Assembly: GCA_009774625.1 (NCBI GenBank)
Contig: VSOB01000034.1
Span: 1 to 35,565, forward strand
Direction of reading: 5' to 3'
From: Lachnospiraceae bacterium
GTDB lineage: Bacteria; Bacillota; Clostridia; Lachnospirales; Lachnospiraceae
Length of the DNA stretch: 35,565 nucleotides
The notes below the pieces were generated by a model. That model was not told where the DNA came from and did not search any database. It worked only from the letters and a program-made list of their open reading frames with translations. Of the stretch, positions 14,934 to 23,762 are shown piece by piece (the stretch's first letter is position 1; the number at the start of each line of letters is the position of its first letter). The position numbers and the translations under genes are program-made.

Positions 14934-15590
14934 ATGACATTGGATACGAAAGACTTACTGAACAGTATAATGGCCAGCTTTGACAGAATCGGGTACATCA
15001 GATCGGAGGACATTCCGAATATAGATCTGTATATGGATCAGGTCACCACTTTTATGGATAAAAAACTGAAAAATACCACCAGGGACCCGGAGCATGACAA
15101 GATACTGACCAAAACCATGATTAACAATTATGCCAAAAATGATCTGCTGCCGCCGCCGGTGAAAAAGAAATATTCCAAAGAGCATATGCTGCTGCTGATC
15201 TTTATTTATTATTATAAAAATATTCTGTCCATTACGGATATACAGACTCTGCTCCACCCGATTACCCAGCAGTACTTCGGCACGGGGAATAAAGGCGGTA
15301 AGGACGGACCGGATCTGGAAAAGATCTATAACGAAGTATTCAGTCTGCAGGAGGAACAGGTGGAGCATCTGAAAAAGGATGTATACCGAAGTTATAAAAA
15401 TGCAGAGAAATCTTTTTCGGATGCACCCAGGGAGCAGCAGGATTTCCTGCGCAAGTTTGCGTTTATCTGTTATCTGAGTTTTGATGTTTATGTGAAAAAG
15501 CTGCTGATTGAAAAGGTAATAGACAGCATCCGGGAGGAGCAGGATGAGAAAAGCGGCAAAGCGAAGGACAGGAAAAAGGAAGGGGTATAG
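14934..15590 (+). CDS. DUF1836 domain protein, putative regulator
   Basis: A 218-residue soluble protein of the DUF1836 family. The conserved core is PNIDLYMDQVTTFMDKKL, then LTKTMINNYAKNDLLPPPV, KKKYSKEHMLLLIFIYYYK and LSITDIQTLL. The middle part resembles a MerR-like winged helix in which an N-terminal DNA-binding segment is followed by a helix with the NNYxK pattern, and DUF1836 proteins are usually regarded as possible transcription factors, although their targets are not established. The C-terminus is strongly charged (DEKSGKAKDRKKEGV). AAAGGGG lies upstream of the ATG. It ends 18 nt before the anchored binding protein gene, so it may be part of that operon. Confidence 0.8.
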   Translation: MTLDTKDLLNSIMASFDRIGYIRSEDIPNIDLYMDQVTTFMDKKLKNTTRDPEHDKILTKTMINNYAKNDLLPPPVKKKYSKEHMLLLIFIYYYKNILSITDIQTLLHPITQQYFGTGNKGGKDGPDLEKIYNEVFSLQEEQVEHLKKDVYRSYKNAEKSFSDAPREQQDFLRKFAFICYLSFDVYVKKLLIEKVIDSIREEQDEKSGKAKDRKKEGV

Positions 15591-15608
15591 GATATCAGGT
15601 ACAGGCGG

Positions 15609-16676
15609 ATGGAGCGGGAGAAAAACAGTGAAAAAGAGAAAAGTACCGCTATCGGGAGCGGCAGGCGGATCGTGATCGGATGCATCTGCTCTGCCGGCCT
15701 GATTCTGTTGATTACGATGGGAAGTATGGTGTTTTTCCGGGAAAATATGCTGCGCAGCGCCCAGCTTCTGGAGCAGACGGATTATGAACGGTATGAATCT
15801 TATTATGTGATGATCGTATCGGACCATTCCTCTGCGTTTTGGCAGTCGGTTTATGAGAGCGCCAGGGAAGAAGGAAAGAACAAGGACGCATATGTGGAGC
15901 TGCTGGGAGAAAATCTGAGTACCGGCTATTCCAAAGAAGAGCTTTTGAAAATTGCCATTGCATCCGGAGCGGACGGTATCATACTGGAGGCAGATGAATC
16001 GCTGCTCACCATCGGTTATTTAAGAGAAGCCGAAGAGAAGGGGATTCCGGTGGTGACAGTACTGGAGGACAGCAGTCAGGGCAGCCGGAAGAGCTTTGTG
16101 GGTGTGAGCAACTATAATCTGGGACGGGAATATGGCAGGCAGGTTCTTTCCATTCAGGAAAAGGATGTAAAAGATGTACTTGTATTGATGAGCGCGGAGG
16201 TACAGGATACCAGTCAGAATATTATTTTTTCCGGGATACAGGAAACACTGGCCGAGGAAGGAAGCGGGAGTATCGGGGTGCGGGCGGCCGCCGTGGAAAA
16301 TAAGGGAGCATTTGATGCGGAGGAATCGATCCGGGATATTTTTATGGAAGAGCAGCTTCCGGATGTGATTATCTGTCTGGATGAGATTTCCACTTCCTGC
16401 GTGTATCAGGCGGTGGTGGACTATAATAAGGTAGGAGAGATCGATATTATCGGATATTATGATTCGGAATCCATTCTCCGGGCGATTGAGCGCAATGTGG
16501 TGCGCTCCACCATTTCCATTGATACGGAGGAAATGGGGCAGTACTGTGTGACCGCGCTGGATGAGTACAGAAAAAACGGCTATGTCAGCGAATATTTCAG
16601 TGTGGGTACCAATTTGATTACCATGCAGAATGTGAAAGAGTATCTGGGAGGTGGGGACAGTGAAGAGGTTCCGTAA
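15609..16676 (+). CDS. membrane-anchored sugar-binding sensor protein (XylFII-like)
   Basis: A 355-residue periplasmic binding protein of the Peripla_BP_4 (ribose/xylose-binding) type. A basic N-terminus is followed by a TM helix at about 20-43 with no lipobox after it, so it stays anchored by an uncleaved helix. The binding fold spans about 66-340 (VMIVSDHSSAFWQSVYESAR, ASGADGIILEADES, GIPVVTVLED, NYNLGREYGRQ, PDVIICLDEIST, DIIGYYDSESI). It is directly followed, with a 17-nt overlap, by a LytS-type kinase. That arrangement matches the XylFII-LytS system of Clostridium beijerinckii, in which an anchored binding protein senses xylose and drives the kinase. Here the sugar is not known. The ribosome binding site AGGCGG lies very close to the ATG, so this start is less certain than most. 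Confidence 0.82.
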   Translation: MEREKNSEKEKSTAIGSGRRIVIGCICSAGLILLITMGSMVFFRENMLRSAQLLEQTDYERYESYYVMIVSDHSSAFWQSVYESAREEGKNKDAYVELLGENLSTGYSKEELLKIAIASGADGIILEADESLLTIGYLREAEEKGIPVVTVLEDSSQGSRKSFVGVSNYNLGREYGRQVLSIQEKDVKDVLVLMSAEVQDTSQNIIFSGIQETLAEEGSGSIGVRAAAVENKGAFDAEESIRDIFMEEQLPDVIICLDEISTSCVYQAVVDYNKVGEIDIIGYYDSESILRAIERNVVRSTISIDTEEMGQYCVTALDEYRKNGYVSEYFSVGTNLITMQNVKEYLGGGDSEEVP

Positions 16677-18150
16677 ACTTTCCATCCGGACCCGGATGAT
16701 GCTGGTGTTTATCATTACCACTTCTATCCTTTTGTTTCTCAATCTGTTCATGTATGTGAATGTGAATCATATGATGAACCGGCTGGATGAGGTCTATGTC
16801 AGTAACATCAGTCTCAATGAGCTGGCAGACACCCTGTCCCGCGTGCAGATGAGCATGACAGACTATCTGAACACCCGCACCAGCGATGCGATGGAAAACT
16901 ATTATCGGAATGAGCAGGACTATTCCAAGCTGGTGTCTCAGTTGAACGATCAGGTATATGGCAATGATCTGATGATTATGGAAAAGAACATCAGAAGCAT
17001 GTCGGGAGAATATCTGGAGCTGACCGGACAGACGATTGATGCCAAACGGGGCGGCAACGTGGAAAAGGTGAAGGCCCGTTATGAAAAAGCCACAGAGATG
17101 TACGGTTATATCAGTACGTATATTTACAGTCTGAACAATGAGCAGTTCAGGGTCAATTCCAGCAGCTATCAGGCATTGTCCATGTCCATACATTATCTGG
17201 AATGGATCAATGTGGTGGCGTTGATTCTGGTAGGTGTGTGCAATCTGGTTCTGATCATTCTGCTGACGGGAACGATTACCAGTCCGCTGCAGAAACTGGC
17301 GGGGACGGCGGATCAGGTGGCCAGGGGAAATCTGGAGGTGGCGCTTTTGCCGGTGATCACAGAGGATGAGGTGGGTGTGGTGAGCACAGCCTTTAATCAG
17401 ATGGTGATCAGTATCCGGGAATATATAGAACGGCTGAAAAAGAGCATGGAAACGGAAAATGCCATGAAGGAAAAGGAGCTGATGATGGAAACCCATCTGA
17501 AGGATGCCCAGATCAAATATCTGCAGGCCCAGATCAATCCCCATTTCCTGTTCAATACTCTGAATGCAGGTGCACAGCTTGCCATGATGGAAGGGGCCGA
17601 CCGGACGTACCGGTATGTGCAGAAGGTGGCTGATTTTTTCCGGTATAATGTGAAGAAAAACAATGATACAGTGACGCTTGGGGAGGAAATCGCCCTGGTG
17701 GATACCTATATTTATATTTTGAATGTGCGGTTTTCCGGCGACATCCATTTCCGCAAAGAGGTGGATGAAAGCCTGCTGGATATCCAGGTTCCCAGCATGA
17801 TTCTGCAGCCTATTGTAGAGAACAGTGTGAACTATGGGATCCGCAACATTGACTGGGAAGGAGAGATCCTTCTGTCTGTTTACCGGGTGCATGATACGGT
17901 GTGCATCAGTGTAAAGGACAACGGCATCGGTATTTCCGGGGAAAAGATAGACAAGATTATGAAGAGCCAGCTCCGGGCAGCCGATCTGTCCAGAGATTCC
18001 AACGGCATCGGTCTGGACAATGTAATCGGGCGGCTGCGGCTGTTTTTAAATGACACTGATGTCATATCGATACTCAGTGAAGGAGAAAACAGGGGAACAG
18101 AGGTACTGATCTATATTCCGGTCAGAGAAGGGGAGTATGAAGATGTATAA
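16660..18150 (+). CDS. LytS/YesM-type sensor histidine kinase
   Basis: A 496-residue membrane kinase. TM1 is at about 12-34, a largely helical extracellular sensing region spans about 35-183, and TM2 is at about 184-205. A HAMP domain (ITSPLQKLAGTADQV at about 206) follows, then a coiled-coil linker, and the His_kinase domain with phospho-acceptor H295 in QINPHFLFNTLN. The ATPase part has N-box IVENSVNYGI and the GIGL segment. I choose the GTG at 16660 because GGAGGT lies 7 nt upstream; another in-frame GTG at 16651 overlaps that site. It overlaps the upstream binding protein gene and the downstream response regulator gene, so the three are translationally coupled. The probable role is to relay the state of the anchored binding protein to the AraC-type regulator. 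Confidence 0.92.
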   Translation: MKRFRKLSIRTRMMLVFIITTSILLFLNLFMYVNVNHMMNRLDEVYVSNISLNELADTLSRVQMSMTDYLNTRTSDAMENYYRNEQDYSKLVSQLNDQVYGNDLMIMEKNIRSMSGEYLELTGQTIDAKRGGNVEKVKARYEKATEMYGYISTYIYSLNNEQFRVNSSSYQALSMSIHYLEWINVVALILVGVCNLVLIILLTGTITSPLQKLAGTADQVARGNLEVALLPVITEDEVGVVSTAFNQMVISIREYIERLKKSMETENAMKEKELMMETHLKDAQIKYLQAQINPHFLFNTLNAGAQLAMMEGADRTYRYVQKVADFFRYNVKKNNDTVTLGEEIALVDTYIYILNVRFSGDIHFRKEVDESLLDIQVPSMILQPIVENSVNYGIRNIDWEGEILLSVYRVHDTVCISVKDNGIGISGEKIDKIMKSQLRAADLSRDSNGIGLDNVIGRLRLFLNDTDVISILSEGENRGTEVLIYIPVREGEYEDV

Positions 18151-19738
18151 GATCATGCTGGCAGACGATGAGGGAATCGTCATTGATTCCCTGAAGTTTA
18201 TTATAGAAAAAGAATTTGCCGGAGACTGCGTGATCGAGTCGGCCAAAACCGGCAGAAGTGTGATCGAGCTGGCGGAGAGCTTCCGACCGGATATTGCCGT
18301 TATGGACATTCAGATGCCGGGCATCAACGGGATCGATGCCATGCGGGAAATCAGAGCCACCAATATGCATACGGTTTTTATCGTGATGTCCGCGTATGAT
18401 AAATTCGATTATGCCAAAGAAGCGATCAATATGGGAGTGCTGGAATATCTGAACAAGCCGGTGGAGCGGGAAAAAATCGTACAGGTGCTGCGGCGGGCCA
18501 TGGGCATGATCGACAGGGAGCGGGAAAAGAGAAGTCAGGATCTGTTGATTCGGGAAAAGATGGAGTCGGTGATTCCCATTATCGAAAACGGCCTGATCCA
18601 GAATCTGCTGTTTCATGAGCCTTTTGAAGAGGATATTGAAAATTTTAAAAATCTTCTGGGCATTTCAGAGGATTATGCTTATATGGCGGTGCTGGTTTGC
18701 GGTGAGACACAGGAAGGCAATCATATGACCAATGCGGTGGGCGCCAGTATCCGGGTACAGAATGCCTATCGGGAGATCCGGGAGATCACGGGAGCCTATC
18801 TGCCGGGGATGATCGGATCGGTGATGGCCAATAAGATTGCTGTGTTTATTCCCTGCAGTGCACCCAAAATAGAATATAATGAAAGGATTCTGCTGATTGA
18901 GAAGGCAAGAGAGCTGGCGCGGAAGCTCAAATCCAGGACGGAGGTGACTTTCCGGGTGGGCATCGGCAGTGTGAAGCCGCTCTATGAGGCGGCAGAGTCC
19001 TATAATGAAGCGCTCAATGCACTGGTACAGACTACCAGCAGAGTGGCCCATGTGGATGATGCACCGGTGGGTACGCTGTATGAGGAAAATTATCCTGCAG
19101 ACATTGAAAAGATGCTGTTTGAACTGACGGAAAAGGGGGATGTGAACGGTGTGGTGGCGGAAGCCAACCGGTTTTATGACTGGATGGAGGAAAATCACGG
19201 CGTGTATATTATGGACATCAAACTCAAATGCATGGAGTTCGTGCTGTGGGCGGAGCATATTTTTTATGAAAGCGGCGGCAGGATCTACCATTTCAGAAGC
19301 CGCAAAGACTATCTGCCTACCCTGCTGGAGCTGAAAAGCCTAGATGAGATCAGAGCCTGGTTTGTGGATAAGATGGGAAATGCCTGCCAGAACATCGCGA
19401 TGAAAAAGGAGTCCCAGTCGGTGAGTGTGGTGGAAAAGGCAAGAAGCTACATTGACAGTCATTACCATAAAAAAGATATCTCTCTGGATGAGGTTTCCAG
19501 GTCGGTGGATATCAGTCCCTATTATTTCAGCAAGATTTTCAAGGAGGAGACCGGGCGGAATTTTGTGGAATATATAACCGAAATCCGCATGAACAAGGCC
19601 AGGGAGTTGCTTGCAGGCAGCAATATGTCCATGAAAGAGATCTGCAGTGAGATCGGCTATTCCGATCCGAACTATTTCAGCCGTATCTTTAAGAAACATA
19701 CCGGTATAACGCCCACGGAATACAAGGAGAAAAAATAG
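18137..19738 (+). CDS. YesN-type response regulator with AraC DNA-binding domain
   Basis: A 533-residue response regulator. The receiver domain (about 1-125) has acidic D10 and D11, phospho-acceptor D57 in VMDIQMPG, and K107 in YLNKPVE. A helical middle region of about 280 residues follows, as in other YesN proteins. The C-terminus (about 430-533) carries two AraC helix-turn-helix motifs: SLDEVSRSVDISPYYFSKIF and EICSEIGYSDPNYFSRIFKK. It overlaps the kinase gene by 14 nt and ends one base before the next gene. It most likely activates the ChvE-type transporter operon starting at 20977, whose promoter region follows the terminator at 20814-20866. The target is inferred from position. Confidence 0.94.
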   Translation: MKMYKIMLADDEGIVIDSLKFIIEKEFAGDCVIESAKTGRSVIELAESFRPDIAVMDIQMPGINGIDAMREIRATNMHTVFIVMSAYDKFDYAKEAINMGVLEYLNKPVEREKIVQVLRRAMGMIDREREKRSQDLLIREKMESVIPIIENGLIQNLLFHEPFEEDIENFKNLLGISEDYAYMAVLVCGETQEGNHMTNAVGASIRVQNAYREIREITGAYLPGMIGSVMANKIAVFIPCSAPKIEYNERILLIEKARELARKLKSRTEVTFRVGIGSVKPLYEAAESYNEALNALVQTTSRVAHVDDAPVGTLYEENYPADIEKMLFELTEKGDVNGVVAEANRFYDWMEENHGVYIMDIKLKCMEFVLWAEHIFYESGGRIYHFRSRKDYLPTLLELKSLDEIRAWFVDKMGNACQNIAMKKESQSVSVVEKARSYIDSHYHKKDISLDEVSRSVDISPYYFSKIFKEETGRNFVEYITEIRMNKARELLAGSNMSMKEICSEIGYSDPNYFSRIFKKHTGITPTEYKEKK

Positions 19739-19739
19739 A

Positions 19740-20801
19740 ATGAAGCGATGGATACTATATATGTGCCTGGTGTTCGGACTGTTGTTTCTGGGCGGATGCG
19801 CGGGAAGCGAAGAAGGGACCATAGAGGAAAGGGATGAGGAGACGGACCGGCTCCAGATCGGTATGAGCTTTGATTCCTTTGTGATCGAAAGATGGCAGCG
19901 GGACCGGGATGTGTTTGTTTCCACAGCCAAGGAAATGGGAGCGGAGGTCAATGTGCAGAATGCCAACGGCAATATCGATGAACAGATTTCCCAGATCGAG
20001 TATTTTATCGACAGGGAGATGGATGTGATCGTTATTATCTGCATTGATTCCGACGGTCTGAGCGATGTGGTGCAGAAGGCAAAAAATGCAGGCATCAAAA
20101 TCATTGCCTATGACCGTCTGATTAAAAACAGTGATGTGGACCTGTATATTTCCTTTGACAATGAAGCGGTGGGAGAGATGATGGCACAGGGGATAGTGGA
20201 CAGCGGGGAGGATATTCACAGCGTACTGATGCTGGGCGGGCCGCTGGCAGACAACAATGTGTCTCTGGTGGAAAAGGGATTTGAAAAGGTGATGCGCAGT
20301 CATCACATCGAAATTTTGGACAGAATGCATGCCGACGGCTGGAAGGCCGAGCTGGGTGCGGATTATATTTATGACCATGTGGATATGGTAAACCGGGCGG
20401 ATGCCATTATGTGCGGCAATGACGATATTGCCACAGCGGTGGTGCGGGCTCTTGCGGAAAAGCGGCTGGCCGGAAAGATCGGTGTAGTGGGGCAGGATGC
20501 GGATCTGGCTGCCTGTCAGCGGATCGTACAGGGCACTCAGATCATGACAGTGTACAAGCCGGTGGAGAAACTGGCGCAGAAGGCAGCCCAGTGTGCCATT
20601 GCACTGGGAGAAGGCAGAGAGGTGGAGGCAGACAGCATCATTGACGACGGCAGCTATCAGGTGCCTTATGTGGCGCTGGAGCCGGTGAGCGTCTACCAGG
20701 AAAATATGGATGAGGTGATTATCAGCAGCGGGTTTCATTTAAAAGAGGACGTGTATCTGAATATTCCGGACACCGGCCGGAAGGAACAGGCAGGATCATA
20801 A
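19740..20801 (+). CDS. XylF-like sugar-binding lipoprotein
   Basis: A 353-residue CUT2-type binding protein. The signal peptide ends in the lipobox LGGC (C20). The mature part is close to D-xylose-binding XylF: IGMSFDSFVIERWQRDRDVF, ANGNIDEQISQIEYFID, IIAYDRLIKNSDVDLYISFD, GGPLADNN, ADGWKAE and GQDADLAACQRI. The arginine and aspartate positions that contact sugar in XylF appear present. It is the last gene of the sensory operon, one base after the response regulator stop, and is followed by a strong terminator, so it is separated from its nearest transporter. It also resembles the ChvE-type protein encoded next. It could be a second sensor ligand carrier or a transporter receptor with a different affinity. 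Confidence 0.88.
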   Translation: MKRWILYMCLVFGLLFLGGCAGSEEGTIEERDEETDRLQIGMSFDSFVIERWQRDRDVFVSTAKEMGAEVNVQNANGNIDEQISQIEYFIDREMDVIVIICIDSDGLSDVVQKAKNAGIKIIAYDRLIKNSDVDLYISFDNEAVGEMMAQGIVDSGEDIHSVLMLGGPLADNNVSLVEKGFEKVMRSHHIEILDRMHADGWKAELGADYIYDHVDMVNRADAIMCGNDDIATAVVRALAEKRLAGKIGVVGQDADLAACQRIVQGTQIMTVYKPVEKLAQKAAQCAIALGEGREVEADSIIDDGSYQVPYVALEPVSVYQENMDEVIISSGFHLKEDVYLNIPDTGRKEQAGS

Positions 20802-20813
20802 TAGGACAAATTT

Positions 20814-20866
20814 AAGGCGCAGAGCATTTAAAAAGCAAAAAAATGCTAATGCGTCTTATTTTTTTC
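20814..20866 (+). terminator. intrinsic terminator of the left sensory operon
   Basis: AAGGCGCA (20814-20821) pairs with TGCGTCTT (20850-20857), extended by AGCATT (20823-20828) with AATGCT (20842-20847), and followed by ATTTTTTTC. It separates the XylF-like gene from the transporter operon. Confidence 0.88.
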
Positions 20867-20976
20867 ATAATCTGAGTTGAAAATGTACAGAAATTCGCAA
20901 ACAATTACTATTCTGATTGTGCTATATTTTAATTGTAGCCAAAAGTTACAAAATATTACAGGGAGGAAATACAAAC
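20867..20976 (+). promoter_or_regulatory. promoter and candidate regulator region of the ChvE-type transporter operon
   Basis: An extended -10, TGTGC followed by TATATT (20923-20928), is visible with no good -35, as is common for activator-dependent promoters. ACAAT (20901-20905) and ATTGT (20916-20920) form an inverted pair, and a further ATTGT lies at 20932-20936. These could be half-sites for the AraC-type regulator encoded upstream, but the match is short. Confidence 0.4.
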
Positions 20977-22134
20977 ATGAAAAGAAAAGTTTTAAGCGCT
21001 CTTTTAAGCGTGGCAATGATCGCCACCATGTTGGTAGGCTGCGGCAACAGCGCCGATTCCAACGCACCTGCTGAAGCGCCTGCAGAGTCAGAAGCACCCG
21101 CAGAGGATGCGGCGCCTGCTGAAGATGCAGCAGAAAGCGCAGCGCCTGCAGGAGAGGGCGGACTGATCGGTGTGGCAATGCCCACCAAGGATCTGCAGAG
21201 ATGGAATCAGGACGGCTCCAATATGGAAGCACAGTTAAAGGAAGCCGGCTATGAAGTGGATCTGCAGTATGCCGCAAATGATATTCAGACACAGGTTTCC
21301 CAGATCGAGAATATGATTTCCAACGGCTGCAAGCTGCTGGTAATCGCTTCCATCGACGGTGATTCTCTTGGAACCGTTCTGGCACAGGCAAAGGAAGCAG
21401 GCGTTCCGGTTATCGCATATGACCGTCTGATCATGAATTCTGACGCTGTTTCTTATTATGCAACATTTGATAACTATATGGTTGGTACTGTTCAGGGTGA
21501 ATACATCAGAGACGCTCTCGATCTTGAAAATGCAGAAGGACCTTTCAACATCGAGCTGATCACAGGTGATCCGGGCGACAACAACGCAAGATTCTTCTTC
21601 GGCGGCGCTATGGATGTTCTTCAGCCTTACATTGATTCCGGCAAACTGGTTGTAAAATCCGGTCAGGTTTCTTTCGAAGAATGTGCAACAGCTAACTGGG
21701 CAACAGAAGCAGCACAGTCCAGATTTGATGCTATCATCGCATCCAACTATTCTGACGGAACTACACTGCATGCAGTACTGGCATCCAATGACTCTACAGC
21801 ACTCGGTGTTGCAAACTCTCTGGCAGCTAACTACACAGGCGAGTATCCTGTACTGACAGGTCAGGACTGTGATATTGCCAGCGTTAAGAACATGATTGCA
21901 GGAAAGCAGTCCATGTCCGTATTCAAAGACACACGTGATCTGGCTACTCAGGTGGTTAAGATGGTAGACGCTATCATGAAGGGTGGAGAAGCACCTGTCA
22001 ATGATACCGAGAGCTATGACAACGGAACAGGCGTAATTCCTTCTTATCTTTGCGAGCCTGTATTCGCAGACGTTAACAACTACAAAGAGCTGTTGATCGA
22101 CTCCGGATACTATACAGAGGCAGATTTACAGTAA
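20977..22134 (+). CDS. chvE: ChvE-type multiple monosaccharide-binding lipoprotein
   Basis: A 385-residue binding protein for a CUT2 transporter. The signal peptide ends in the lipobox MLVGC (C22), followed by a 35-residue Ala/Pro/Glu-rich linker that would hold the domain away from the membrane. The fold is of the ChvE class: GVAMPTKDLQRWNQDG, QVSQIENMISNGCKLLVIAS, VIAYDRLIMNSDAVSYYATF, ITGDPGDNNARFFFGGAMD, VLTGQDCDIASVKNMIAGK. GGGAGG lies just upstream. Codon choice is visibly more uniform than in neighbouring regulators (many GCA, CTG, TCC, AAC), consistent with high expression. A 9-bp hairpin follows the stop before the ATPase gene, which may stabilise the mRNA end. ChvE-type proteins bind several aldoses such as xylose, galactose and arabinose; the exact ligand is unknown here. 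Confidence 0.93.
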   Translation: MKRKVLSALLSVAMIATMLVGCGNSADSNAPAEAPAESEAPAEDAAPAEDAAESAAPAGEGGLIGVAMPTKDLQRWNQDGSNMEAQLKEAGYEVDLQYAANDIQTQVSQIENMISNGCKLLVIASIDGDSLGTVLAQAKEAGVPVIAYDRLIMNSDAVSYYATFDNYMVGTVQGEYIRDALDLENAEGPFNIELITGDPGDNNARFFFGGAMDVLQPYIDSGKLVVKSGQVSFEECATANWATEAAQSRFDAIIASNYSDGTTLHAVLASNDSTALGVANSLAANYTGEYPVLTGQDCDIASVKNMIAGKQSMSVFKDTRDLATQVVKMVDAIMKGGEAPVNDTESYDNGTGVIPSYLCEPVFADVNNYKELLIDSGYYTEADLQ

Positions 22135-22164
22135 GACTGTATTGGAAACAAAACAGACAATTTA

Positions 22165-22189
22165 CAGGCGGGACATAAGCTCCCGCCTG
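22165..22189 (+). other. intercistronic hairpin between binding protein and ATPase genes
   Basis: CAGGCGGGA (22165-22173) and TCCCGCCTG (22181-22189) form a perfect 9-bp stem with a 7-nt loop. No T-run follows, so it is more likely an mRNA-stabilising or partial-stop hairpin that favours excess binding protein over ATPase. Confidence 0.7.
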
Positions 22190-22217
22190 AATCTATACTA
22201 TGGTTGGAGGGATACAG

Positions 22218-23759
22218 TTGGCGAAAATATTATTGGAAATGAAAAATATCACCAAGACATTCCCTGGCGTAAAGGCCCTTGATAATGTGAATTTGAAGGT
22301 TGAGGAGGGAGAAATCCACGCTCTGGTAGGGGAAAACGGCGCGGGTAAATCCACGCTGATGAATGTGTTAAGCGGTATCTATCCTTATGGCTCTTATGAG
22401 GGAGATATCATCTATGACGGAGAGGTTTGTAAATTCAATAAGATCAAAGACAGTGAAGAGAAGGGAATCGTTATCATTCATCAGGAACTGGCATTGATCC
22501 CTTATATGACGATCGGCGAGAATATGTTTCTGGGAAATGAACGGGGACATAAATATGCGCTGGACTGGAATGAAACATATGGCAAGGCGGATGAGCTGTT
22601 AAAGACTGTGGGCCTGAAGGAATCCTCCAGAACGCTGATCAAGGACATCGGTGTGGGCAAACAGCAGTTGGTGGAGATCGCAAAAGCGCTGGCCAAAAAG
22701 GTGAGGCTCCTGATTCTGGATGAGCCGACCTCTTCCCTGAATGAATCAGATTCCCAGGCACTTCTGGAACTGATGCTTCAGTTTAAACGGGAAGGCATGA
22801 CTTCGATTATAATATCTCATAAGTTAAATGAGGTTTCCTATGTGGCAGATAAAATTACCGTAATCCGTGACGGTTCCACCATTGAGACAATGGATAAAAA
22901 GACGGATGAGATTACGGAGGACCGTATTATCAAAGGTATGGTGGGCCGTGATCTGACAGATCGTTTCCCGAAGCGTGAAAACGTAAAAATCGGAGATATA
23001 CTGATGGAGGTTAAAAACTGGAACGTATATCATCCGCTTTATACGGAACGTAAGGTGGTTGACGATGTCAGCTTGAATGTAAGACGGGGCGAGGTGGTAG
23101 GGATTTCCGGGCTGATGGGCGCAGGCAGGACAGAGCTGGCTATGAGCATTTTTGGAAAGAGCTACGGGGCCAATATCAGCGGACAGCTTTTTATCGACGG
23201 CAAAGAAGTACATTTACGTAATGTAAGGGAGGCCATCAATAATAAGCTGGCTTATGTGACTGAGGATCGGAAGGGGAACGGCCTGATTCTGACCAATCCC
23301 ATTAAGATCAATACCACAATGGCCAATCTGGATGCAGTCAGTACACATACGGTGATTGACAAGGATAAGGAATATGGGATTGCAGTGGACTATAAAGAAA
23401 AGCTCCACACCAAATGTCCCACAGTGGAACAGAACGTAGGCAACCTGAGCGGCGGCAACCAGCAGAAGGTATTGCTTGCCAAGTGGATGTTTGCGGATCC
23501 GGATGTGCTGATTCTGGATGAACCCACCAGAGGTATTGATGTAGGCGCTAAATATGAGATTTATTGCATCATCAATCAGTTGGTTGCGGAAGGCAAATCG
23601 GTGGTGATGATTTCTTCGGAGCTTCCCGAAGTACTTGGTATGTGTGACCGTATTTATGTGATGAATGAAGGCAGGATGGTAGGTGAGCTGGACAGAAGTG
23701 AAGCCTCTCAGGAAGTTATCATGTCATACATTTTAAAATCTAGCAATAAAGGAGCGTAA
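22218..23759 (+). CDS. mmsA: CUT2 sugar ABC transporter ATPase, GguA/XylG type
   Basis: A 513-residue fused double-ATPase energising sugar import. The first domain has Walker A GENGAGKST and Walker B LLILDEPTSSLN, with a weak signature VGKQQLVEIAKAL. The second has a degenerate Walker A (GLMGAGRTEL) but a good signature LSGGNQQKV and LILDEPTRGID, a pattern normal for this family. The start is the TTG at 22218, nine codons shorter in effect than the ATG frame at 22200: GGAGGG lies 6 nt upstream of TTG, while the ATG has no site. It lies downstream of the ChvE-type gene and 3 nt upstream of the permease gene, forming a binding protein-ATPase-permease operon. The likely cargo is xylose or a related aldose. 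Confidence 0.93.
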   Translation: MAKILLEMKNITKTFPGVKALDNVNLKVEEGEIHALVGENGAGKSTLMNVLSGIYPYGSYEGDIIYDGEVCKFNKIKDSEEKGIVIIHQELALIPYMTIGENMFLGNERGHKYALDWNETYGKADELLKTVGLKESSRTLIKDIGVGKQQLVEIAKALAKKVRLLILDEPTSSLNESDSQALLELMLQFKREGMTSIIISHKLNEVSYVADKITVIRDGSTIETMDKKTDEITEDRIIKGMVGRDLTDRFPKRENVKIGDILMEVKNWNVYHPLYTERKVVDDVSLNVRRGEVVGISGLMGAGRTELAMSIFGKSYGANISGQLFIDGKEVHLRNVREAINNKLAYVTEDRKGNGLILTNPIKINTTMANLDAVSTHTVIDKDKEYGIAVDYKEKLHTKCPTVEQNVGNLSGGNQQKVLLAKWMFADPDVLILDEPTRGIDVGAKYEIYCIINQLVAEGKSVVMISSELPEVLGMCDRIYVMNEGRMVGELDRSEASQEVIMSYILKSSNKGA

Positions 23760-23762
23760 ACG

